The notes beneath the pieces were generated by a model. The model did not search any database. It was not told the origin of the DNA and saw only the letters and a list, made by a program, of their open reading frames with translations. A stretch of DNA of 54,668 nt from assembly GCA_030426145.1 (NCBI GenBank), contig JAUHZF010000013.1, positions 1 to 54,668 of the forward strand, written 5' to 3'. The position numbers and the translations under genes were made by a program. Below, one piece after another: positions 20,338-28,388 of the stretch (its first letter is position 1; every line of letters starts with the position of its first letter). The stretch comes from Polyangia bacterium (GTDB lineage Bacteria > Myxococcota_A > Polyangia > Polyangiales > Polyangiaceae).

Positions 20338-22351
20338 GCGACGTATCGAAGGGCATGGGCTCGCCGAGCTCGCGCAGCGCGACACATGCCTTGCTGTCCG
20401 CCCGCTTGTCCCGCGCACAGCGGCGGCGACGAGCGCGTCGATAGGCCGCGTCGTCCTCGATGCGGAGTTGCTTGCACGCACGCTCGTCGTCCTGCTCGCA
20501 ACCCCGCTCGAGGGCGAGGCCTTGCAGCCAAGTGCACGCCTCGGCGTCGCCCTTCACACACGCGGCTTTGCGCTCGGCGTACGTCTTCTCCTCGAGCCGG
20601 CTACGCAGCTGCGGGCAGCCGATCCCGGCGAGGGTGCAGCCATCGGCCATGGCCGCGAGCATCTCCCGCTCCGCGTCCTCGGGAAGGCCCCCCTTGTGTT
20701 TGCGTCGGATGAGCGAGCCGAGGCGAGCGCACGCCTTGCCCACGTCTTCGCGTGGATAGGCGCCCGACCGGCAAGCCGCCCGATAGAGACGCTCTGCTCG
20801 CCCCAGGTCGCGCGAGACGCCGGGCGGGGCCTTCTCGTACGCGTGGCCCGCATTCAGACACGCCTCCACGCCCCCCTGAGCGCACATTCGCTCGTCGATC
20901 TCGGCCGCAGCTTTGGTGTCACGAGCCACCCCGTCACCCCCCTCGCGGAAGAGCTGGGCGAGGGTGCTGCAGCTGTAGCTGCTGCCACCATCACAGCCGA
21001 TGGAAAAGAAGGAGACGGCTCGCTCAGGGTCCTTCTCCGCCCCCGACCTACCCTCGAGGTAGGTCTTCCCCACCCCGACACAATCATCCCCTTTGCCTAG
21101 CTTGCAGGCGCGCTCGCGAAGCTCGGTTCGCGCCCTCCCGAGGGGGAGCGTCATGGCGAGCGTCGAACAAGCGTCGCCGTCGGCGGCGTCACAGGCCTTG
21201 CTGAGAACCTCGCGCGGGTCGCGCTTGCCGCATGCGTGAGGGGGCGGCTTGCCTCCCTTCTTCGCACGCTCCTGCTGCGACTGGCAGCCGAACTGGAAGA
21301 ACCCATAAGAGGAGCAGGCCTTGAGGTAACCCGCGTCGCAGGCCTTCAGCGACAGCTCGAAGAAGCGCTGCTCATCCACGTTCACGCCACGCCCGAGCAG
21401 GTAGAGCCCGGACAAGAAGTGGCAGCTCTCCGCGTTGCCCGCGTCGCACTTGGTACGGCACGCTTCGACGTCGTCGGGATCGCAGCTCTCGTCGGCGGCC
21501 GACGTGGGGCGGGCGCACTTGCCATCGCGGGCCACCAGTCCCGGCGGGCAGGTCTCCTCGGCCGCGAACTGGGCCTCCTTCTGCGCACCCTTCTCGCCTG
21601 CTCCCAAACCCTCGACGAGCGGGGCCAGGTCGAGACGCATGGCCGCTTGGCATTGGTCGGGTGGCGTCTCGTCGCTGCTCTTGGCCGTTCGACAAGCCCC
21701 CAGCTCGCCATCCTTGGCGCCACGGCGACTCGACGAGGCGCTGCTCGCCTTGGCCCCTGCGCCAAAGAGGTCGGCCACGGCCCGCGCCTGTCCTTGGCTT
21801 CCACGGTCCATGGCGAAGGCCCCGATGGTGGCCGCGCGCACGAAGTGAGTCGCGCCGTCACACTCGCCGTTCAACAAGAGGCGCGGCACCTCGGCCACCG
21901 ACGTGGTGCGCTTGCCGACCATCACCAGCGCCAGGTCGAGTGAGCTGTCGCGCGACATCTCGGCGCTGAGCTTGGCCGCGCTGAGCGGGAGGTTCGCGGC
22001 CAGCTCGTCCGCGCTCGTGAGCTGGACGACGTCTTCCTTGCGGCTCACCCCCACGAAGGCGTAGGCCCCGGGCATCGAGCAACGCGGCAGAACGGTAAAA
22101 CCGTCGCACCCGTAGTGCACGACGGCCACCCCGTCCTTCATCGCGAGCTCGAGGTCGAGACGGGCCTGCGAGGTCCAATCCACGATGAGGGGGCGCGTGT
22201 TGCCGACGTTCTTGCAGTCGACGGTCTCGGACGATTCGCCCAGCGCCTCGCCCGCCGTCGGTGCCTCCGTGCGGAGGGCCTCGCCCACGCTGCCCGTCCC
22301 GCAGCCGAGCAGTGCGAGCAGCAATACGGCCGCAGCTCGATCTCTCCCCAT
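20324..22351 (-). CDS. Sel1/TPR-type repeat lipoprotein
   Basis: 675 residues. Lipobox 'LLALLGCG'. Residues ~25-270 form a first domain of unknown type with a probable disulfide ('YGCDGFTVLPRC'). From ~290 onwards there are Sel1-like helical repeats carrying paired Cys: 'CDAGNAESCHFLSGLYLLGR', 'ACKLGKGDDCVGVGKTYLEG', 'CDGGSSYSCSTLAQLFREGG', 'CAQGGVEACLNAGHAYEKAP'. Cys-paired Sel1 repeats (as in HcpA-like proteins) are usual in exported proteins. The IS630 element sits only 12 bases before the start codon, so the native promoter has probably been displaced. Confidence 0.85.
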   Translation of the reverse strand: MGRDRAAAVLLLALLGCGTGSVGEALRTEAPTAGEALGESSETVDCKNVGNTRPLIVDWTSQARLDLELAMKDGVAVVHYGCDGFTVLPRCSMPGAYAFVGVSRKEDVVQLTSADELAANLPLSAAKLSAEMSRDSSLDLALVMVGKRTTSVAEVPRLLLNGECDGATHFVRAATIGAFAMDRGSQGQARAVADLFGAGAKASSASSSRRGAKDGELGACRTAKSSDETPPDQCQAAMRLDLAPLVEGLGAGEKGAQKEAQFAAEETCPPGLVARDGKCARPTSAADESCDPDDVEACRTKCDAGNAESCHFLSGLYLLGRGVNVDEQRFFELSLKACDAGYLKACSSYGFFQFGCQSQQERAKKGGKPPPHACGKRDPREVLSKACDAADGDACSTLAMTLPLGRARTELRERACKLGKGDDCVGVGKTYLEGRSGAEKDPERAVSFFSIGCDGGSSYSCSTLAQLFREGGDGVARDTKAAAEIDERMCAQGGVEACLNAGHAYEKAPPGVSRDLGRAERLYRAACRSGAYPREDVGKACARLGSLIRRKHKGGLPEDAEREMLAAMADGCTLAGIGCPQLRSRLEEKTYAERKAACVKGDAEACTWLQGLALERGCEQDDERACKQLRIEDDAAYRRARRRRCARDKRADSKACVALRELGEPMPFDTSPSPG

Positions 22352-22364
22352 GACCGCAGAGCTA

Positions 22365-22381
22365 AATAGGTGATCGTGGGT
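22365..22381 (+). repeat. IS630 left terminal inverted repeat
   Basis: AATAGGTGATCGTGGGT; it pairs with the right end AATAGGTGACCACGGGT with mismatches at three to four central positions. Confidence 0.85.
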
Positions 22382-22392
22382 CCGCTACAACT

Positions 22393-23496
22393 CTATGCCG
22401 TTGCAGCGAGCGATGGTTGAGAGCCAGGGAATGGTGTCGCAGCCTCGAGGAAGGCGTCGACATCGTCCATCAGAGTGTCGATTGAGCGGTGCTTGTGGTT
22501 GCGGGTCACGTTGGCATGCAGCTCGCCCCAAAGGCGCTCAATGGGATTGTGCTCAGGGCTGTAGGGCGGCAGGAAGTGCAGCTCGATGTTGCCGAGCCGG
22601 CTGATGGCCTGTCGCGTCTTCTTGCTCTTGTGGATGATGTAGTTGTCACAGACCACGTGGATGAGGCGGCTGTCGGAGTAGTGGGCCTGGAGACGGGTGA
22701 GCCACTCGATGAAGACGGCGCTGTTCTTCTTGTCTGAAGCGAGCCAGACCAACTCACCTGTTTCGGCATCCAGGCCACCGAAGACATACCGCTTCTGGTT
22801 CTTGCCCGGGGTCTCCACTTCGAACTGGATGCCCCGAGGCATCCAGCAAGGGCCGATCTTCGGGTTGAGATGAACGTCAACCTCATCCGCGTAGACAACG
22901 ACCTCATCGGCGGGGAGCCCGCGAAGCCTTCGCTTCAGAGCGTTGACCTTGCGACTCTTGGCCGCCTTCGACGTGTAGCGCAGTGGTCCAGGCCTTGGCC
23001 GCCCCCACCTCATGCCGAGGCCACGAAGCAGCCGGGAGAGGTGTGTCCTCGACATCTTCAACCCCGTATCCTGCTCAAGCTGGATGGTGAGTAGCTCCGC
23101 CGTCCAGGTCGAGCGGCGCCAGCCGTGCTCCTTGGGGGAAGTGTAGATGAGCTCCTCCAGACGTTGCATGTACTCCTCGGTCACTTTTCGTAGCGGAGTC
23201 TCTCCACGACGGTCACGGAGACCGGCCTCCCCTTCTCGGCAGAACCGTTCCGCCACGCGGTAGATCGTCGACCGGGCAGCCCCGAGGTTTCGGTGAACCT
23301 GGACCACTGTCTCGCCGGCGCCGAGGCCAAGCACAATCTGGCAACGCTGGCGCTCCTCCGCACAACGGGTTCTTCGCGAACGCTTCTCGATCCGGCGACG
23401 CTGAGCGCGGTACAATGACATCTCCACGGGCGACCTTTCGGGTGTTGAGTGTAGGAACCCAAGACCTAACGGAGGTCGTTCCCGTGGTCTATCCAT
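22393..23496 (-). CDS. IS630 family transposase
   Basis: 367 residues. An N-terminal helix-turn-helix part ('VVQVHRNLGAARSTIYRVAE') precedes the DDE catalytic core: first Asp in 'VVYADEVDVHLNP', second in 'IHVVCDNYIIHKS', and Glu in 'PPYSPEHNPIERLWGELH'. The full triad and an uninterrupted frame suggest a functional enzyme. A second ATG at 23421 is possible, but the solo end at 39899 also conserves the first ATG. It acts in cis on the inverted repeats and inserts at TA. Confidence 0.95.
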   Translation of the reverse strand: MDRPRERPPLGLGFLHSTPERSPVEMSLYRAQRRRIEKRSRRTRCAEERQRCQIVLGLGAGETVVQVHRNLGAARSTIYRVAERFCREGEAGLRDRRGETPLRKVTEEYMQRLEELIYTSPKEHGWRRSTWTAELLTIQLEQDTGLKMSRTHLSRLLRGLGMRWGRPRPGPLRYTSKAAKSRKVNALKRRLRGLPADEVVVYADEVDVHLNPKIGPCWMPRGIQFEVETPGKNQKRYVFGGLDAETGELVWLASDKKNSAVFIEWLTRLQAHYSDSRLIHVVCDNYIIHKSKKTRQAISRLGNIELHFLPPYSPEHNPIERLWGELHANVTRNHKHRSIDTLMDDVDAFLEAATPFPGSQPSLAATA

Positions 23497-23517
23497 CTGT
23501 CATTGCAGGTGATCTAC

Positions 23518-23534
23518 ACCCGTGGTCACCTATT
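23518..23534 (-). repeat. IS630 right terminal inverted repeat
   Basis: Read inward on the minus strand: AATAGGTGACCACGGGT. The same end, extended for about 70 bases, is found again at 39899. Confidence 0.85.
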
Positions 23535-23781
23535 TAGTGGTCGCGCCTACGCGGGCGATCTTGCCCTCGAACTCGTTGCCCGGCGTGATGGCGTTCTCCA
23601 TCACGCAGTTCCCCGTGACCTCGACGGTGCTCAGCTCGTAGACGCCGCTCTCGAGGCGAAAGGCATCCGGCGTGCCCTCGGCGCAACCCATCAGCCCCAC
23701 GAGCGAGACCAGTCCGGCCGCATGCCACGGCTGATGCGCGCGTCCTCGTGAAGCCTGCCCCTTTGCTCCGATGCTGCTCAC
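23530..23781 (-). pseudogene. Lipoprotein gene cut by IS630
   Basis: From a GTG at 23781 the minus strand encodes a leader ending in a lipobox, 'LVSLVGLMGC', then 'AEGTPDAFRLESGVYELSTV' and 'VTGNCVMENAITPGN' before running into the IS end, where the element's own TAG stops it. About 60 mature residues remain. Only 12 bases lie between the far side of the IS and the next gene, and they do not continue this protein, so the C-terminal part is missing from the window: either deletion beside the IS or a rearrangement. Confidence 0.65.
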
Positions 23782-23949
23782 GGCGTTTGCGGTAGCACGC
23801 ACGGCGCGAGGCTGGAGGGGGCGGGATGTCGAATGCTTGCTCCCGCGGTAACCGGAGCCATCATTTCGAGAGGAGGGCGTGCAGCCACTCGGCGACGAAA
23901 GGCCGCCGCTCTGGCTCGCGCATGAGCGTGGGCGAGCCCACCCTTTCAG

Positions 23950-24276
23950 ATGTTCGGCGGGGCCGAGACCAAGACGTGTACGCCGCTCTGTGAGAGCCCT
24001 GTCATCGACGCGGCCCAAAGCGGCTTCGCCACGAGCGAAGACCAACGCGGCTTCGGCATCGAGGGTTCGGCCCGCGACGTGGGCGCGCACGAGCTCTCGT
24101 CGGGGGACAACCCCGGCGTATCAGACCCCGCGACGTGCGAAGAGGGACCGACGTGCGGCAACGGTATGATCGAGGCCGGCGAGCAGTGTGAGCAGAGCTT
24201 CGATTGCCCGCAGCCCGACCCGTTCGTCCCGATGCTTTGCCAGGACTGTCAGTGCGTCTTCCCCGTGAAGGACTGA
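23950..24276 (+). CDS. Small Cys-rich protein, probably a remnant
   Basis: 108 residues from ATG with no signal peptide. The C-terminal part holds 'TCGNGMIEAGEQCEQ' and 'CQDCQCVFP', the Cys-rich 'CGNG..E.GE.CE' repeat of myxobacterial secreted proteins. Such repeats need export, so lack of a leader suggests the 3' remainder of a longer gene. It sits among other broken genes. Confidence 0.4.
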   Translation: MFGGAETKTCTPLCESPVIDAAQSGFATSEDQRGFGIEGSARDVGAHELSSGDNPGVSDPATCEEGPTCGNGMIEAGEQCEQSFDCPQPDPFVPMLCQDCQCVFPVKD

Positions 24277-24300
24277 AGAAATGCATCTGCAACTTGTCGT

Positions 24301-24600
24301 CTAGACCGACTCACCGTCGTCGAGCACCTCGTAGGCGAAGACCGCGGCGTTCCTGCCTCCACGTCCGCGGCGCGCCGCCGCATCACGTCCACGCTCTTCT
24401 CTTCGCAAGCGACGGGAGTGATGGCGAAAGCACAGGCCGCGGCTATCGCGCAGCGTCGCGACGTGGGTGGGATTGCGTGGCTCACAGCACGAGTTTTCAT
24501 GCGCCGCGTCACTGGGGCAAGGCGTGCGCACGGACGGCGTCGTGCTCTTCGATGTCGCGCAGCGCCTTCGCGACACCTGCATCGTCGCTCTACCCATTGA
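24301..24600 (-). pseudogene. Unrecognisable coding remnants
   Basis: On the minus strand short protein-like pieces occur in different frames, for example 'DAGVAKAL' joined by a frame change to 'RDIEEHDAVRAHALPQ' with a stop, and 'NAAVFAYEVLDDGESV' ending at 24301. No continuous gene connects them. I take this as decayed coding DNA. Confidence 0.3.
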
Positions 24601-24611
24601 CCACCCGTCCC

Positions 24612-25165
24612 ACTGAGGGAGAGATTCACCTCCGACGGGGCGAGCAAGTTGGTGAAGATCACACCATAGAGGGCGCCGGTGAAGTGAGCGTCATGGTTGA
24701 TCTTGTCGCTGTCGCTCCACGAGTGGAAGACGCTGTAGGCGATGTACGCGGCACCGAGTGCGACGGCCGGAACCCGGACCGGAAGAAAGGGCTAGGCAAA
24801 GGCACGCAGCGGGTCGAGCACCAGCGCACTCAGCATGACCGCCGCTACTGCCCCCGAGGCCCCGAGCGAGCTGTTCCGTCCTTGCGAAAGCGAACGGTGG
24901 TCAGCAGGTAGGCCGCCACGATCGCGGTCCCGTAGAGGAGCACGTAGTTCAACTCCCCAAACGCTCGCAGCACGCGTCGAGAGAAGAACCACAGCACGAT
25001 CATATTGGTACCGAGGTGGCCGAGGTCCTTGTGAACGAGGCCTGCGGTCAGGAGACGATGGACCTGCCCCTCGAGCACCAGCGGAGGCCTCAACACCATC
25101 GCGCGTCGGAAGCGCCGGCTGGCAAACCCCAAGAGGCTCACGAGTCCGGTGATGCCGTGCGATGT
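24612..25165 (-). pseudogene. Rhomboid-family intramembrane protease, frameshifted
   Basis: Minus-strand reading gives 'VLEGQVHRLLTAGLVHKDLG', 'HLGTNMIVLWFFSRR', then 'ELNYVLLYGTAIVAAYLLTT', typical of rhomboid helices 1-3. Near 24876 the sense moves to another frame, where the active-site serine motif 'SLGASGAVAAVM' follows. Still in that frame a TAG at 24792 interrupts, and beyond it 'NHDAHFTGALYGV' supplies the catalytic His. Both catalytic residues survive at sequence level but cannot be joined in one protein: one frameshift plus one stop. No convincing start codon is seen. Nearest known type: short bacterial rhomboids of the GlpG/YqgP fold. Confidence 0.75.
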
Positions 25166-25315
25166 GCGCGGGCGAGCGCACGCCGCACACTGCAATCCTG
25201 ACGCAAGTTCTTGAAATGTAGTGCCCGTCCCCAGGCTCGAGATGGCATGTGCATTGCCAGAACGGTGCTTGCGGCGTTCTCGCGCCGTCGAAACACCTTC
25301 ACAGCAGGAGCCTCG

Positions 25316-26320
25316 ATGACCCCTACCCGAACGACCCTTCTCTCGGCCGCTGCCGCCATGGCCCTTTCTTCGTTTTCCACCACCGCTCACGCTGGGGGTG
25401 CGTGGGAGGCGCAATGGGTCCCGAGCTACGACGCCTCCAAGGTGTTCATGGCGGCCCCGAACACACCGGTATGTCGCATCAAGCCGAAGATGGACACTTC
25501 GCAGACGCCGTACCGATACCGCCCCGAGACGCTCTTCGTGGGTGCCGCCTATCAGTCGGGCGGTACGTGGAAGTGCGGCGATGCGTCCGGCAGCGACATC
25601 CAGTTCTTGAAAGGCGTTTCGCGCGGTCGGGACCTCTACAAGCTGGTGACGTACTCATCGAGCCTGAGAGCCATCTCCTCCTCAACCATCATCGACAATG
25701 CGACCCACCGCGGCCTCTGCGTCGCGCGCGTGGGCACGGGCGCCTCGACCCAGCGTGTCCCCGGCTACATCTTCCGCGGCGAAGAGAAGTGCACGATTAA
25801 ACTCATGGGTCGCTCGGTCAAGATGAGCAAGTTCGACTTCATTACCACACGGAACGCCGGGGGAATGGGCTACAATGGTTGGTTTGCGAAGCAGGACACG
25901 ACGCTTCTGACGCAGTTTCGCGTCGGCGTGGACAATACGCAGTCCCAATATCACAAGGACACGTACCTTTGCCGCGCGCGCCTTGGCAGCAAGGACTACT
26001 TCGGCACCACCTTCCAGGGCGTCCCCCCCAATCGTTCCCAAGGCCACTACTGCAAGCTCACTTACCGCACCGACCCTGGCGCTTCGCCGAGCTACAAGTA
26101 CACGCCAAGGTACGACATCTTCATCAACGCGAAGCCGTCCAAGGCCGGCGCGGCCGTGTTCGGCGGGTCGACGTTCAATGGCCACATCCTGCGACCTCGC
26201 CCAGGAACGGCGATATGCCGGCGCGGCTCGGTGCTCGGCATGAAGTTCCAAGGGGAGAATGGCTGTCGTTACCCAGCCCCGGCCTCGGGTCTCACCCGCT
26301 ACCTCTTCACCCGGAAGTGA
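25316..26320 (+). CDS. Secreted DUF3421/natterin-like repeat protein
   Basis: 334 residues from ATG 25316, giving a clean signal peptide ('LLSAAAAMALSSFSTTAHAG'); frames upstream of it are not credible. The mature protein has four or five repeats built as Cys, short strand, 'G..F.G...', Cys: 'VCRIKPKM', 'LCVARVGTGAS' with 'GYIFRGEEKCTI', 'LCRARLGSKDYFGTTFQG' with 'HYCKLTY', and 'ICRRGSVLGMKFQGENGCRY'. This is the DM9/DUF3421 pattern seen in natterin-type lectins and pore-forming toxins, here without an attached aerolysin domain. It is exported and likely carbohydrate-binding (inference). Confidence 0.72.
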   Translation: MTPTRTTLLSAAAAMALSSFSTTAHAGGAWEAQWVPSYDASKVFMAAPNTPVCRIKPKMDTSQTPYRYRPETLFVGAAYQSGGTWKCGDASGSDIQFLKGVSRGRDLYKLVTYSSSLRAISSSTIIDNATHRGLCVARVGTGASTQRVPGYIFRGEEKCTIKLMGRSVKMSKFDFITTRNAGGMGYNGWFAKQDTTLLTQFRVGVDNTQSQYHKDTYLCRARLGSKDYFGTTFQGVPPNRSQGHYCKLTYRTDPGASPSYKYTPRYDIFINAKPSKAGAAVFGGSTFNGHILRPRPGTAICRRGSVLGMKFQGENGCRYPAPASGLTRYLFTRK

Positions 26321-26492
26321 CGCAGCAGCATGACCTGGGTGTCCTGCGCGAGTTCATCGGTGACCAAGCCCAGGTCATTCTCGTGAGGTTCGGGTCGGTG
26401 ACGGCCGCGAGCGCCGCGGGGTCGTCGTCACGCAAGTCCTCGAAGAAACGCTCGACCGAGGCCTGCGCCGCCTCCGACGCGGGCCCAGTACC
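26298..26492 (-). pseudogene. Coding remnant after the PAAR-like gene
   Basis: Directly after the PAAR gene's TAG, in the same frame, the text continues 'GPASEAAQASVERFFEDLRD' and 'DDPAALAAVTDPNL', and then, after a frame change, 'ENDLGLVTDELAQDTQVMLL' to a stop that overlaps the 3' end of the convergent gene. This looks like a truncated downstream gene or a lost C-terminal extension. Confidence 0.35.
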
Positions 26493-26882
26493 CTAAGACT
26501 CGACGTCGACGGTCGTGCCCGGCTCGGTGATCTCGATCTGGCCGGCCCATTGGCATGTGCACTTGCAGTCGCTGGTGAGCAAGCTGTTGCCTTGAAGGTC
26601 GGCGAGCGTCGAGCCTGGAGTCCATGGGCTCGGGGTCACGGGAACACAAGGCTGGGGGGTGAGCACGCCATTCGCAGCGGCAGTCGCGGCGGCGACCTGT
26701 GGGTTGCTCTGCGTCCGGCACACCCCGAAGGATGGGATGTTGGTCATTGGCACGTGGTCGATGACCGTCGCCAGAGGCTCCCCGTCGATATCGCCCCGAA
26801 GCGTGGGGAGCACGACCAGTTTGGCCGGCGCGGCTCCCTGGTCGCACTTCAACGCTGCACCGTTCACGACGAGCTTCGGCAT
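26493..26882 (-). CDS. PAAR-like protein (DUF4280)
   Basis: About 129 residues from the ATG at 26882, just after the upstream gene's stop. It reads 'MPKLVVNGAALKCDQGAAPA', 'DHVPMTNIPSFGVCRTQSNP' and, near the end, 'LLTSDCKCTCQWAGQIEITE', the DUF4280 PAAR-like layout with conserved Cys. PAAR proteins sharpen the VgrG spike tip and can bind metal. As last intact gene of the vgrG operon it probably caps this VgrG. The frame is extended upstream in the raw reading, but that part overlaps the previous gene. Confidence 0.82.
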   Translation of the reverse strand: MPKLVVNGAALKCDQGAAPAKLVVLPTLRGDIDGEPLATVIDHVPMTNIPSFGVCRTQSNPQVAAATAAANGVLTPQPCVPVTPSPWTPGSTLADLQGNSLLTSDCKCTCQWAGQIEITEPGTTVDVES

Positions 26883-26893
26883 GTCGCCCCCAT

Positions 26894-27733
26894 CTATCGC
26901 GACGTCGGGCGCGCCTGGCTCGCCCTTCGGTAGCTCTCTGCCCACCGCCGCTTCACCTCGGGCTCGGCGGCGATGCGACTCTGCCAAACGACCTCGAGCG
27001 CCGCAAAGGTTTCGCGATCGGGAATACCGAAAGCGCTCAGTCGTTGGTGCCAGCTGTCGGGCTCCGTACTCCGCAGCACCGCCAACTCGGCGTATTGACG
27101 CAGCCCCAGCGAGGTCTCCCGGATCGTGACCACGTCGCCACTTTCTGCTCCGAAGGGCAATGCCGCGCTCGATGCGGAGCCTCTAGAGACGGCCGCAGTC
27201 CCCCCCATCGCAGCATTCGGCTCGAGACGTCCGCCCGGGCGCACCGGTTGGCCATCGTCTCCCTCGACGAAAGGGAGGGTCGGACTCGGCTTGCTGGAGC
27301 CGACGGGTGCGGTCTCCGCGAGCACGGGAAGCGGCTCGAGCGAGGCGCGGGCGGGGGGCTCCGAGGCGGCGGGCGTTGGCGTCGACACTGCGGCCGGCAC
27401 TTGCACCGGCTGCGGCGCCGACCTGAGCGCCGCCGCCCGTTGGGGAGTCGCCGGCGGCGCAGCCGGATTCGACGACTTGCCGGACGAGGGTTCCAAGGGG
27501 GGAATGGATCCGAGGACCATGGCCGCCTGAGCCACCGCGTTCCAACTCCTCGGTTGATTGGCGTGCACGGCGCGATGCAGTGCCTGCAGACAGGAACGGA
27601 GCGCATCGAGGTCCTTGAGCGCGATGTCGTGAGCGCCGGGCTGCTCGAGCTGAAATTGCTGGAGATCCCGGGTCAGCAGAAGCTCCGCGAGGAGCCCTCC
27701 CGTCCACCGCAGTGACTCCGGATCGTTGCCCAT
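26894..27733 (-). CDS. T6SS-associated Pro/Ala-rich accessory protein
   Basis: About 279 residues from the ATG at 27733. The N-terminal ~85 residues are helical ('TGGLLAELLLTRDLQQFQLE', 'LDALRSCLQALHRAVHANQP'). A long Pro/Ala/Ser-rich, probably disordered, linker follows. The last ~75 residues are helical again ('LSAFGIPDRETFAALEVVWQ', 'EVKRRWAESYRRASQ'). No known fold is recognised. Its place between the LysM protein and the PAAR protein suggests an adaptor or chaperone for loading cargo on the spike; that is inference from position only. Confidence 0.7.
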   Translation of the reverse strand: MGNDPESLRWTGGLLAELLLTRDLQQFQLEQPGAHDIALKDLDALRSCLQALHRAVHANQPRSWNAVAQAAMVLGSIPPLEPSSGKSSNPAAPPATPQRAAALRSAPQPVQVPAAVSTPTPAASEPPARASLEPLPVLAETAPVGSSKPSPTLPFVEGDDGQPVRPGGRLEPNAAMGGTAAVSRGSASSAALPFGAESGDVVTIRETSLGLRQYAELAVLRSTEPDSWHQRLSAFGIPDRETFAALEVVWQSRIAAEPEVKRRWAESYRRASQARPTSR

Positions 27734-27755
27734 ATCTACCTCGTCGTTCCGCGAT

Positions 27756-28385
27756 TCATGACCCGTGCTCGGACACCAATCGTTCCCTCGTCTCGTCGTT
27801 GGGAGCGCCGGTGGTCTCGAGCCCGCTACGCTGTTGGAACTGGCGCAAGGCCTCTGCTTGCTCCTCCTCGCCCACGAGGGACCCATCCTCGGGCAAGTAG
27901 CGGAGATTCGTCAACCGCTGGCGAACCCCTGCGTCGGTGCTCACGGGATCGAGGTGAGCGAGGCGGAGCAGGTACACGTCCGGCGAGCCCTCGACACGCA
28001 ACGAAACCGAGGACTGGGTCGGTCGAACCTCGACCGCCACCTTCCCTTCGCCATCCGTCGTCCCCGCCTCCTCGCCGTCGACCCAATAGCGGGCATTGGC
28101 CAAGGGCTGGCCATCGGACCCGGTGAGGGCGACGTCGACCGTGACCCGCGGTAGCTGAACCGAGAAGCGGTTGCTACTCCCGGTGGTGAGGGCCTTGCGA
28201 GGGGGCTCCTGGTCGGGGATGTAGAGGATGTCTCCCGCCTCGAGGACCTCGGGGTTGGGTCGCCTCTCACGCAGTGACGCATTGCGTTCGTGCTGCCACA
28301 CATCCTGGGCATCGAAGCCGCGCCGCGCCGCAATGCGGGTCAGGTAGTCTCCCGGGCGCACGATGTAGGGGATCATCTCGGGCAT
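27756..28385 (-). CDS. LysM and peptidoglycan-binding-like protein of the T6SS operon
   Basis: 209 residues, no signal peptide. Residues 5-57 are a LysM domain ('YIVRPGDYLTRIAARRGFDA', 'LEAGDILYIPDQEP'). A beta module follows ('VDVALTGSDGQPLANARYWV', 'GTTDGEGKVAVEV'), an Ig/transthyretin-like strand pattern often tethered to T6SS tips. Residues ~155-205 look like a PG_binding_1 helix set ('QAEALRQFQQRSGLETTGAP'). Start codon follows the upstream stop by 3 bases. Lack of a leader together with cell-wall-binding modules fits delivery by secretion machinery rather than Sec export. Confidence 0.8.
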   Translation of the reverse strand: MPEMIPYIVRPGDYLTRIAARRGFDAQDVWQHERNASLRERRPNPEVLEAGDILYIPDQEPPRKALTTGSSNRFSVQLPRVTVDVALTGSDGQPLANARYWVDGEEAGTTDGEGKVAVEVRPTQSSVSLRVEGSPDVYLLRLAHLDPVSTDAGVRQRLTNLRYLPEDGSLVGEEEQAEALRQFQQRSGLETTGAPNDETRERLVSEHGS

Positions 28386-28388
28386 CGT

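Larger units (their letters stand above)
22365..23534 (-). mobile_element. IS630-family insertion sequence, complete
   Basis: A 1170-bp element. The ends are inverted: the left starts AATAGGTGATCGTGGGT and the right, read inward, starts AATAGGTGACCACGGGT. A TA flanks each end (22363-22364 and 23535-23536), the target duplication expected for IS630/Tc1-mariner elements. One transposase gene on the minus strand fills it. It cuts a lipoprotein gene on the right and sits 12 bases from the Sel1 lipoprotein gene on the left. Its base composition is visibly less GC-rich than that of its neighbours. Confidence 0.93.
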
